Shown piece by piece: positions 1 to 5,589 of a stretch of 5,589 bases of DNA. A model generated the notes under the pieces. It was given only the letters and a program-made list of their open reading frames with translations, searched no databases and had not been told where the DNA came from. The position numbers and the translations under genes were made by a program. Numbering within the stretch: position 1 is the first letter of the stretch; each line of letters starts with the position of its first letter. Source of the DNA: Marinilabiliaceae bacterium UBA5213 (GTDB lineage: Bacteria > Bacteroidota > Bacteroidia > Bacteroidales > Marinilabiliaceae); NCBI GenBank assembly GCA_002412555.1, contig DHVH01000215.1, positions 1 to 5,589 of the forward strand, written 5' to 3'.

Positions 1-1503
1 ACGCTGGCCTCAGAGAACAGCAAGCAGGGAATCGCTATTTATGGCTTTCAGCGCAACCGTTCACCCTACGATGCCAATGGTGATGGCTTCTCTGAACTGT
101 CGAAAATCAAGAATAGCACCATGGGTCTGCATTACACGGTGAAGCCGGGTTATAAGAGCAAGATAACGGCCGACTATTTTCACATCAGCGAGACCCGCCG
201 TGGTGGTGATGCCTTTGACAAACCCTTGCATGAAACCAACATTGCTGAAGCCACCGAGCATCAGATCAACTCAGGTAACGTGGCCTGGCATCTGTTCACA
301 GCACCTGACCATGAATTGTCCTTTTTTGCAGCTGGGCAGTCGGTAGACCGTGACTCGTATTATGGTGCCTCACAGGCTTTGGATGCCTATGGCATTACCA
401 ATGACTTCTCCTATTCGGCCGGCAGTCAGTACAAAATACACAGTGGCGCCAATAATCTTATCATGGGATTAGAAATAAATGGTGGTCAATTGATAGATGA
501 GAAATTAGGCCTTTTGAATGAGGGCAACACGCTGGTGGCCGACCAACGGTCAACCGTTGGCGGATTGTTTTCGCAGTGGGAAAGAAAAATGGGCAACTTT
601 TCGGTTTCAGCAGGATTGAGAGCCGATTATTACGCCATCCAAGATAACATATCCCATTCAGACATCTCCAATACCGTATTGAGCCCCCGCTTAAACATCC
701 TTTACGGACTCAACAACCATATTCAAACCCGTATATCTTACGCCAAAGGCTACCGGGCACCACAGGTATTTGATGAAGATTTGCACATAGAAACTTCCCA
801 AGCCCGCCAGGTGACCTATGTCAATGCACCCGATCTGGAACAGGAAACCAGTCACAGCTATATGGGATCAGTCAGTTACCAACTGCAAAGCGGCAGTCAA
901 AACCTTGAACTGTTGGCCGAATTTTTCTATACCGACCTGCAAAATCCATTCGACAATGAGTTTGGCGAGCCCAATGCAGCAGGTGAAGTGGTTTACACCC
1001 GTGTGAACGAAGCAGCAGGTGCTGTGGTCAAAGGGGTTAATATGGAAGTCACCTGGCTGCCTTCCGCCAAATTGCGTTTCAACGGCAGCTATACCATACA
1101 AAACAGCGAATTTGGTGCTGCCCGTGAGTTTGACGAAAAGCGCTTTTTAAGGGCACCCAACCAGTATGGCTATTTGTCCACTGAATGGAACCCATCAAAA
1201 AAGGTAACCCTTAACACCAATGCAACCTATACCGGGGAAATGTTGATACCCTATTTTGGTACATCTGCGGGAGAAGATGGTGAATTGCGCACTTCAGAGA
1301 CCTTTTTCGACTGGTCGCTCAATATCAAGTACCACATTCGCACCAATGTGGGTGCATTTCAAATTTTTGCCGGTATGAAAAACATTTTGAACAGCTACCA
1401 AAGTGATTTTGACAGAGGTGGCGACCGGGACCCTGGCTATATCTACGGGCCTACCGCTCCGCGTACTTTGCAATTCGGTGTTAAGATCAATAATTTTTTA
1501 TAA
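1..1503 (+). CDS. TonB-dependent outer-membrane receptor, C-terminal part (5' end outside window)
   Basis: The frame is open from base 1 with no in-frame stop, so the first ATG at 121 is internal and the gene starts upstream. The visible 500 residues are beta-barrel: alternating aromatic and polar strands, a GLRADYY strand (fragment residues 205-211), SPRLNILYGLNN (228-239) and the family-typical YAKGYRAPQVFDEDLH turn (247-262). The last strand ends FGVKINNFL, with the usual aromatic one residue before the end. The plug and any signal peptide are off-window. Such receptors import siderophores, cobalamin, metals or other ligands using TonB-ExbBD energy. The sequence resembles the FepA/CirA/BtuB-type receptors (family knowledge). 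The ligand cannot be told from the barrel. No SusD-like gene follows, which argues against a glycan SusCD pair. A D-x-N-x-D-G-x-x-E loop lies at fragment residues 24-32. The family call is firm; the substrate is unknown. Confidence 0.93.
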   Translation, partial: TLASENSKQGIAIYGFQRNRSPYDANGDGFSELSKIKNSTMGLHYTVKPGYKSKITADYFHISETRRGGDAFDKPLHETNIAEATEHQINSGNVAWHLFTAPDHELSFFAAGQSVDRDSYYGASQALDAYGITNDFSYSAGSQYKIHSGANNLIMGLEINGGQLIDEKLGLLNEGNTLVADQRSTVGGLFSQWERKMGNFSVSAGLRADYYAIQDNISHSDISNTVLSPRLNILYGLNNHIQTRISYAKGYRAPQVFDEDLHIETSQARQVTYVNAPDLEQETSHSYMGSVSYQLQSGSQNLELLAEFFYTDLQNPFDNEFGEPNAAGEVVYTRVNEAAGAVVKGVNMEVTWLPSAKLRFNGSYTIQNSEFGAAREFDEKRFLRAPNQYGYLSTEWNPSKKVTLNTNATYTGEMLIPYFGTSAGEDGELRTSETFFDWSLNIKYHIRTNVGAFQIFAGMKNILNSYQSDFDRGGDRDPGYIYGPTAPRTLQFGVKINNFL

Positions 1504-1676
1504 TGTAATTGTAAGCCATTTAGGCGCATCCAGACACTAATTAGACTCAGAAACTGTTGATATCTAACAATCTGTAACCAGGAGCACATGATTGTAATCA
1601 AAACATAAAAACCGGCCTTGGTCAAAAAACATCTGTTAACGAATATGAAAACTAGGATGGATTGCTTCTAAAAAAG

Positions 1677-1684
1677 TATTTTTG
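1677..1684 (+). promoter_or_regulatory. Candidate Bacteroidota -7 promoter element (TATTTTTG)
   Basis: TATTTTTG followed by CA is an exact match to the TAnnTTTG -7 consensus of the Bacteroidota primary sigma factor. A well-placed -33 TTG is missing: the nearest TTG, at 1662-1664, is only 12 bases upstream, and about 19-21 is expected. If used, transcription would begin near 1690, giving the aminotransferase a leader of roughly 120 nt containing both stem-loops. An 8-base match can occur by chance in AT-rich DNA. Confidence 0.45.
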
Positions 1685-1690
1685 CAGGCG

Positions 1691-1710
1691 AAGCAGGAAT
1701 AAATCCGCTT
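1691..1710 (+). repeat. Small inverted repeat (stem-loop) just after the candidate promoter
   Basis: AAGC (1691-1694) pairs with GCTT (1707-1710), and GGA (1696-1698) pairs with TCC (1704-1706). A1695 is bulged and the loop is ATAAA. It would sit at the very 5' end of a transcript started from the element at 1677-1684. It is followed by only three T residues before a G, so it is a poor intrinsic terminator. The stem is only 7 bp and could be chance. Confidence 0.35.
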
Positions 1711-1734
1711 TTGAAACAAAATGTATTATTTAGT

Positions 1735-1776
1735 AGCTGTTTAAAAATCCCGCTAATAGGGAAATTTAAAACAGCT
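1735..1776. repeat. 42-base imperfect palindrome upstream of the aminotransferase gene
   Basis: AGCTGTTT (1735-1742) is the exact reverse complement of AAACAGCT (1769-1776). The inner arms also pair: AAA with TTT, then TCCC (1748-1751) with GGGA (1759-1762). The loop is GCTAATA. A 2x2 A/A mismatch and one bulged A interrupt the stem. It ends 34 bases before the ATG at 1811. No T-tract follows on either strand, so it is not a standard terminator. It could be a leader RNA structure, a protein-binding site or a short MITE-like/REP-like element. No second copy is seen in the window. Confidence 0.6.
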
Positions 1777-1810
1777 TCTTAATACAACAATTTAATTTAT
1801 ATTACTTTGT

Positions 1811-3145
1811 ATGAACATTCAGGCACAAGAACTCAACAGTACAATACAGGATATAAATCCGGCAGTATTTGATATGTTATCTGAACGGGGAAAATCCATT
1901 TTCTTTCCAAAGAAAGGGATTCTTGGACAAAGTGCAGAAGCCAAAGGCACGGCCATTAATGCCACCATAGGTTCAGCGATTGAAGACGACAACAGCCCCA
2001 TGCGCCTGAAATCGATCAGCAAAAATATCAACCTGGATGCCTCACAAGCCTTTCCGTATGCCCCCAGTTTTGGAAGGCCGGATATTCGTGCCCGTTGGCG
2101 TGAGATGATTTTCCAGAAAAACCCGGCGCTCAGGAATTCATCCATCAGTTTACCGATTGTAACCAACGCATTGACACACGGGATCAGCATGGCCGGTTAT
2201 CTCTTTGTCAATCCAGATGAAGAAATTCTTGTACCCAGTCTGTTTTGGGGCAACTACAACCTGTCCTTCATCAATGCCTACGATGCGAAATTAAAGCACT
2301 ACAACCTGTTCAATGGCAACAGCCTTGATATTGCCGCCATGAGTGCCGAACTAATGAGCGCGGGTGAAAAAAAGATTTTGTTGTTAAATTTCCCCAACAA
2401 CCCCACCGGTTATTCTCCTAACATAGATGAAATGAAGGAGATTATTTTAGCCGTGGAAATAGCGGCCAAAGCAGGAAAAAAGATTGTCGTCATTTGTGAT
2501 GACGCCTATTTTGGGCTGGTTTTTGAAAAAGGCATTGAAACCCAGTCGCCTTTTGCCTGGCTGGCCAATTTGCATGAAAACGTTTTAGCCGTAAAAGTGG
2601 ACGGACCCACCAAAGAAGATTATGTTTGGGGATTCAGAGTAGGCTTTATTACTTACGGTATAAAAGGAGGCACTGAGGCCCTATATAATGCGTTAGAAAA
2701 CAAAACAGCAGGTGCTATTCGTGGCAACATTTCCAACACATCCAATCTTTCACAATCATTGCTGCTCGAAGCGTTTAATTCCCCTACCTACCAGGAGGAG
2801 AAAAAAGAGAAATTCAATATTTTGAAAAGCCGCTACGAAACTGTCAGACAGACTTTGAAAAATCCGGACTACGCCGAATTTTTCAAAGCAATGCCCTACA
2901 ATGCTGGCTACTTTATGTGTATTGAATTAAAAGATGGCCTGGACACCGATTTGGTACGCAAGCTTTTGATAGAAAAGTACAGCATTGGAACCATCAGTCT
3001 GAATAACCTGCTAAGAATTGCCTATTCAGCAGTTGCAGCCAAGGACATCCCAACTTTGTTTGACGGCATATATTCAGCTTGTAAAGAATTGGCTGTATAT
3101 GATTTAACAACAATGAAAAAAGATGGGGTGACCATAACCTACTGA
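1811..3145 (+). CDS. Class I/II (fold type I) PLP-dependent aminotransferase
   Basis: This 444-residue cytosolic enzyme should move an amino group between an amino acid and a 2-oxo acid using PLP. The aspartate-aminotransferase landmarks appear in order: W146 (LFWGNY) to stack on the cofactor, N197 in NFPNNPTG, D230 and Y233 in CDDAYFG, the Schiff-base lysine K268 in DGPTKED, R276 in WGFRVGF eight residues later, and R402 (LLRIAYS) matching the carboxylate-binding arginine. N-terminal segments INATIGSAIEDD and FPYAPSFGRPDIR resemble the Asp/aromatic subgroup. The serine usually three residues before the lysine is G265. The length is slightly above the 390-430 usual for the fold. The ATG at 1811 gives the longest product, but no ribosome-binding site is visible and TTACTTTG lies directly against it, so M22 (1874) is an alternative start. 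The gene stands apart from both neighbours. The substrate is not assignable, and I do not recognise a gene name. Confidence 0.92.
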   Translation: MNIQAQELNSTIQDINPAVFDMLSERGKSIFFPKKGILGQSAEAKGTAINATIGSAIEDDNSPMRLKSISKNINLDASQAFPYAPSFGRPDIRARWREMIFQKNPALRNSSISLPIVTNALTHGISMAGYLFVNPDEEILVPSLFWGNYNLSFINAYDAKLKHYNLFNGNSLDIAAMSAELMSAGEKKILLLNFPNNPTGYSPNIDEMKEIILAVEIAAKAGKKIVVICDDAYFGLVFEKGIETQSPFAWLANLHENVLAVKVDGPTKEDYVWGFRVGFITYGIKGGTEALYNALENKTAGAIRGNISNTSNLSQSLLLEAFNSPTYQEEKKEKFNILKSRYETVRQTLKNPDYAEFFKAMPYNAGYFMCIELKDGLDTDLVRKLLIEKYSIGTISLNNLLRIAYSAVAAKDIPTLFDGIYSACKELAVYDLTTMKKDGVTITY

Positions 3146-3211
3146 CAACCCGGGCTCTACGCATAAATACCCATTTTAAGGTCATAACTGAACAGTCTTA
3201 CAGATTTTATT

Positions 3212-3219
3212 TATTTTTA
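3212..3219 (+). promoter_or_regulatory. Weak candidate -7 element before the permease gene
   Basis: TATTTTTA matches TAnnTTTG in all but the final base. It lies about 40 bases before the permease ATG, within the 114-base gap after the aminotransferase. No -33 TTG is found at the expected distance. The gap also has no convincing terminator after 3145, so read-through from the aminotransferase is equally possible. Confidence 0.2.
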
Positions 3220-3259
3220 CCATTCAAGGTATCAAAATAGCATCTGAAGTAAGTAAATT

Positions 3260-4291
3260 ATGACATCTCCTATTTATAGTCACTTGCTTTTGCCGTACGT
3301 AATAGCCATGTTTTTGGCCATTACCATGGGTGGAAGCGGAACCGGTCCCTCCTTTTCTGTGGCTTATGGTGCTAATTTAATCAAAAAGAGTCTGATACCA
3401 GGGCTGTTCGGATTAATGGTGTTTATTGGAGCCATTATTGCCGGGAAAAATACCTCAATCACTATCGGGAAAGACATTCTGCCCAGTGAAATGATGACTT
3501 ATGGTTTGGTTTCTATCATTTTACTATCAGTAAGTATTTCTTTGTTGTTTGCCAACATTGTAGGCATTCCCCAATCTACCAGTCAGGCCACCATTTTAGC
3601 CATTACCGCTCCTGCCCTCTATTACAATACACTCAATACCCATAAACTGGTGGTGGATATCATCCCCACCTGGTTTGTACTTCCGCTTATATCTTTTGTC
3701 CTCTGCTTTTTAATAGGCAAGTACATCTATCACCCCATCCGAAAACGCGGGTATTTGATGTCGGCTAAAACCCATAGTCACCCCATATTACAGGTATTGG
3801 TAATAGGGATGTCGCTTTACGTAGCCTTTAGTATTGGCGCCAACAACGTGGCCAATGCGGCCGGCCCTATTGCTTCCATGACGCTCAATGAGATGGACAT
3901 TGAACCCACCGAAAACAATTTCCTGCTGATTATGATGCTTTCCACACTAATTGTGGCACCCAACTTTGCCATAGGCAGCTCAGTTTTTGGCAACAAAATC
4001 ATGCAAAACACAGGCAAAGAAATTATTCTGTTTGGAAAAATTGAGGCCATCATCATTGCCTTTGTCACAGCCAGTCTACTGCTTATGGCCTCTGTTTTTA
4101 AAGGCGTGCCGACCTCTTTGGTTCAACTCAACGTAGGCGCCATTTTGGGCATTGGCGTCGCAAAATTAGGAGCCAAAAACATTTTTAAAAAGACCGAAGT
4201 CAATAAGTTTTTTATAGTATGGCTAATCTCACCCATAATGGCCTTTTCCATATCGTTGCTGCTGACATGGTTGGTGGACTGCTACACCTAG
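3260..4291 (+). CDS. PiT-superfamily inner-membrane anion permease, CysP-like (probably sulfate; phosphate possible)
   Basis: This 343-residue, very hydrophobic protein has about ten membrane segments and the inverted two-repeat plan of the PiT (PHO4) family. Repeat 2 keeps the signature GANNVANAAGP (193-203). In repeat 1 the usual GAND-x-AN box is replaced by MGGSGTGPSFSVAYGANL (23-40). The P-x-S-T-T-H boxes read GIPQSTSQA (102-110) and GVPTSLVQ (282-289). From memory, these replacements and the length match Bacillus subtilis CysP, a sulfate permease of this superfamily, better than classical PitA/PitB, which are longer and carry a central cytoplasmic loop. Here the link between repeats (about 156-176) is short and basic. 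It probably works as an ion-coupled symporter. No sulfate-assimilation or phosphate-regulon gene is nearby to settle the substrate. The start ATG follows AT-rich DNA with only a weak purine stretch. The gene is complete and convergent with the nuclease operon. Confidence 0.88.
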   Translation: MTSPIYSHLLLPYVIAMFLAITMGGSGTGPSFSVAYGANLIKKSLIPGLFGLMVFIGAIIAGKNTSITIGKDILPSEMMTYGLVSIILLSVSISLLFANIVGIPQSTSQATILAITAPALYYNTLNTHKLVVDIIPTWFVLPLISFVLCFLIGKYIYHPIRKRGYLMSAKTHSHPILQVLVIGMSLYVAFSIGANNVANAAGPIASMTLNEMDIEPTENNFLLIMMLSTLIVAPNFAIGSSVFGNKIMQNTGKEIILFGKIEAIIIAFVTASLLLMASVFKGVPTSLVQLNVGAILGIGVAKLGAKNIFKKTEVNKFFIVWLISPIMAFSISLLLTWLVDCYT

Positions 4292-4304
4292 CATTTTAAC
4301 ACCT

Positions 4305-4319
4305 GACATTTATGATGTC
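4305..4319. repeat. Short inverted repeat in the convergent gap
   Basis: GACAT (4305-4309) and ATGTC (4315-4319) flank a TTATG loop in the 73-base space between the two convergent stop codons. The position suits a shared terminator. The stem is only 5 bp and there is no T-tract on either side, so the role is doubtful. Confidence 0.25.
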
Positions 4320-4364
4320 CGTAATTCTCCCCGTGAGTATTCGAAATATTCAAATGCTATGACA

Positions 4365-5204
4365 TCATCTATTACCGAGATCTTTTACCTCCATCATCAC
4401 CTTTCTTTTTTTCGGCAGGCTTAGTTGAAGTGCGTCCAACAAGTCCGGATCATCCGCCAAATGTTGACATAAGATAATGCCATCGGACAATAATTTTTGC
4501 TTTTCACCCTTGGTTAGCAAGGTCAATGCAGTAATCGGAAAAAGATGCTTTTCTTCAACAATTTGTTTCAGATTATTATTATCTGGGTAATCCCAGCTTA
4601 ATAAATTCAGTCCGCTACATTGGCCAAAAGCCAATGCATCGGCGGTAAATCGTGTATTGGTAACCACCCATCCATGAAATTCAAAGCCATCGTATTGGGG
4701 TTGCGACTGCCGCTTCATAACAATATCATTGACGCGGGAACGTATGTAAAGAGGTACCTGAACACTGGCGTATTTTCCGGGACTGTTGTAAAATTTGCAC
4801 TCTACCAAGTGCTGATGATGGTGGTTGGTGGCAATCACATCCACTTCGTGCTTAACGCACATGCCTTCAACCTCTTGCCCCACTTCCACATTAAAGCCCT
4901 GAGCTTTAAACACAGCTCCAATAAAATGTTCAAATGGATAACCCGAAGGCCCCAGATCCATGATGGCATTTTTAAGACTGTAACGTGCTGCTGCACTGCG
5001 CTTGTATTTGCGCAGCAAAGAAAAGGCGCGGGCATATATTTTTCGGGTGTGCACCCCTTCGGTTAACCAGGATACAATATCATCCACAACCAACTGAATT
5101 AAGTCATCACTGGCACCCACCCGCGTTAGGGAAGTAGCCAATTTTTCAGCTGAAAAGGGCACCAACTCTCCGGAGGCCTTTTGAATTAAAATTCTGTTAC
5201 CCAT
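4365..5204 (-). CDS. ATP-cone domain fused to an Mrr-like PD-(D/E)XK nuclease
   Basis: This 279-residue soluble protein has two recognisable parts. Residues 4-83 resemble an ATP-cone, the nucleotide-sensing domain of ribonucleotide reductases and NrdR: ILIQKASGELVPFSAEKL, helices, then RKYKRSAAARYSLKNAI. Residues 87-205 resemble an Mrr-type nuclease: YPFEHFIGAVFKAQGFNV with E92, D122 in HEVDVIA, E135 and K137 in VECKFYN, then GWVVTNTRFTADALAFG and LNLLSWD. All expected catalytic residues are present, so it is probably active on DNA. The last 70 residues (FPITALTLLTKGEKQKLL onward) look helical, possibly helix-hairpin-helix-like, and end with a basic KKRK patch. The ATG overlaps the stop of the upstream 87-codon gene by one base (TAATG), implying translational coupling. 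An ATP- or dATP-controlled nuclease is an inference. It could serve defence, repair or DNA quality control. No methyltransferase or specificity subunit is adjacent, so a classical restriction-modification pair is not supported here. Confidence 0.88.
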   Translation of the reverse strand: MGNRILIQKASGELVPFSAEKLATSLTRVGASDDLIQLVVDDIVSWLTEGVHTRKIYARAFSLLRKYKRSAAARYSLKNAIMDLGPSGYPFEHFIGAVFKAQGFNVEVGQEVEGMCVKHEVDVIATNHHHQHLVECKFYNSPGKYASVQVPLYIRSRVNDIVMKRQSQPQYDGFEFHGWVVTNTRFTADALAFGQCSGLNLLSWDYPDNNNLKQIVEEKHLFPITALTLLTKGEKQKLLSDGIILCQHLADDPDLLDALQLSLPKKRKVMMEVKDLGNR

Positions 5205-5467
5205 TATTTTTCAATATTGAATTCCTGCTGATGTTTCTCAAGCAGGACAAAAAGCTTTTTGCGAAACGCATGTTGCACATCCACATGAACCATTAAGTCA
5301 TCAACCTCTGCTCGCGAATCGGGCAATTTCTTAAATAATAAACGGTACCCTTTAACCAAAGTTGCTTGCTCCTTTATCCGACTGCTAAAAAATTCAAACA
5401 CCAAAGGTTCAACATGTTCCAGAAAGGCAACATAGGCCCGATCAACCGCTTTTTTATGATAGTCCAT
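5204..5467 (-). CDS. Small helical protein of unknown function, first gene of the nuclease operon
   Basis: I do not recognise this 87-residue protein. It has no signal peptide, membrane segment or cysteine. It is rich in charged residues and Phe/Leu/Val and reads as mostly alpha-helical: a long helix around residues 3-30, a second around 33-47, a break at LPDSRAEVDD (48-57), and a third helix to about 83. Support for it being real comes from its TAATG one-base overlap with the downstream ATP-cone nuclease gene and from the lack of any competing frame. The overlap makes co-transcription and coupled translation likely, so it may bind or regulate the nuclease. That role is inferred from position only. 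The ATG at 5465-5467 follows an AT-rich leader with no Shine-Dalgarno sequence, as is common in Bacteroidota. No antitoxin-type DNA-binding motif can be seen. Confidence 0.72.
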   Translation of the reverse strand: MDYHKKAVDRAYVAFLEHVEPLVFEFFSSRIKEQATLVKGYRLLFKKLPDSRAEVDDLMVHVDVQHAFRKKLFVLLEKHQQEFNIEK

Positions 5468-5589
5468 AGAGGCAATTACACATTATAGAGTTATGACGAG
5501 CAACAAGTCTTAATACTTGCCAGTCACATCGTACAAGATAGTAATTCTAGGATGAAAATAAATATTCAATGATTGTTTTTAGAAACTTT
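5468..5589 (-). promoter_or_regulatory. Upstream region of the minus-strand operon
   Basis: These 122 AT-rich bases must hold the promoter of the two-gene minus-strand operon unless a further gene lies beyond the window. I find no TAnnTTTG element on the minus strand. TATAAT occurs at 5482-5487 (minus), 15 bases from the ATG, but without a -35 box at proper spacing and in a phylum that does not rely on that sequence. No gene is supported here. Confidence 0.3.

Larger units (their letters stand above)
1504..1810. other. 307-base intergenic region with promoter-like and stem-loop signals
   Basis: No credible gene is seen here; the only plus-strand reading frames are a few codons long (for example 8 codons from 1645). 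The first 170 bases after the receptor stop show no clear terminator with a T-tract. The last 140 bases hold a TAnnTTTG promoter element and two inverted repeats, listed separately. They are followed by an AT-rich stretch running up to the aminotransferase start. Confidence 0.7.

Noticed and set aside
1..1503. SusC-type glycan receptor
   Set aside because: The gene is followed by no SusD-like lipoprotein, and the visible barrel resembles siderophore/cobalamin-type receptors more than SusC.
1691..1713. Rho-independent terminator for the receptor gene
   Set aside because: The stem is short and bulged, the T run is minimal, and it lies nearly 190 bases past the receptor stop.
1819..2190. 123-codon open frame on the minus strand
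   Set aside because: It is antisense to the N-terminal half of the aminotransferase, which has conserved motifs. No independent support.
3817..4068. 83-codon open frame on the minus strand
   Set aside because: It is a mirror of the transmembrane coding sequence of the permease, including its GANNVANA box.
4620..5066. 148-codon open frame on the plus strand
   Set aside because: It lies wholly inside the minus-strand ATP-cone nuclease gene, whose catalytic motifs are clear. Its own translation shows no recognisable domain.
4365..5467. Classical restriction-modification or toxin-antitoxin locus
   Set aside because: No methyltransferase motif and no antitoxin DNA-binding motif is visible in the small partner.
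5482..5487. TATAAT on the minus strand before the small gene
   Set aside because: The nearest -35-like TTGTTG is only about 13 bases away, and the likely phylum uses TAnnTTTG instead.
5569..5589. Possible start of a plus-strand gene (ATG at 5569, open to the window edge)
   Set aside because: Only seven codons are visible and no promoter or ribosome-binding site supports them. A gene may exist beyond the window, but it cannot be claimed.

Overview
The window looks like a chromosomal stretch from a member of the Bacteroidota. The evidence is a TonB-dependent outer-membrane receptor of the Bacteroidota style, AT-rich start regions without clear Shine-Dalgarno sequences, and a perfect match to the Bacteroidota -7 promoter element (TAnnTTTG) upstream of the second gene. 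I cannot name a genus. I see no rRNA, tRNA, CRISPR array, insertion sequence or phage gene.

Layout, left to right. Positions 1-1503 (+) hold the C-terminal 500 codons of a TonB-dependent receptor whose start lies outside the window. A 307-base gap follows, with a candidate promoter and two inverted repeats. Next is a complete class I/II PLP-dependent aminotransferase (1811-3145, +). After a 114-base gap comes a complete PiT-superfamily anion permease (3260-4291, +), whose motifs resemble the sulfate permease CysP more than a classical phosphate transporter. Facing these across a 73-base convergent gap is a two-gene minus-strand operon. It encodes an 87-residue helical protein of unknown function (5204-5467) and an ATP-cone domain fused to an Mrr-like PD-(D/E)XK nuclease (4365-5204). 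The two genes overlap by one base (TAATG).

The three plus-strand genes need not work together. The receptor imports an unknown ligand across the outer membrane, the permease moves an oxyanion across the inner membrane, and the aminotransferase is a cytosolic enzyme with an unassigned amino-acid substrate. No gene present ties them into one pathway. The minus-strand pair is the most likely functional unit: a nuclease that may sense nucleotides, with a translationally coupled small partner. It is the part most worth following up. The aminotransferase leader, with two stem-loops between a candidate promoter and the start codon, is the second.
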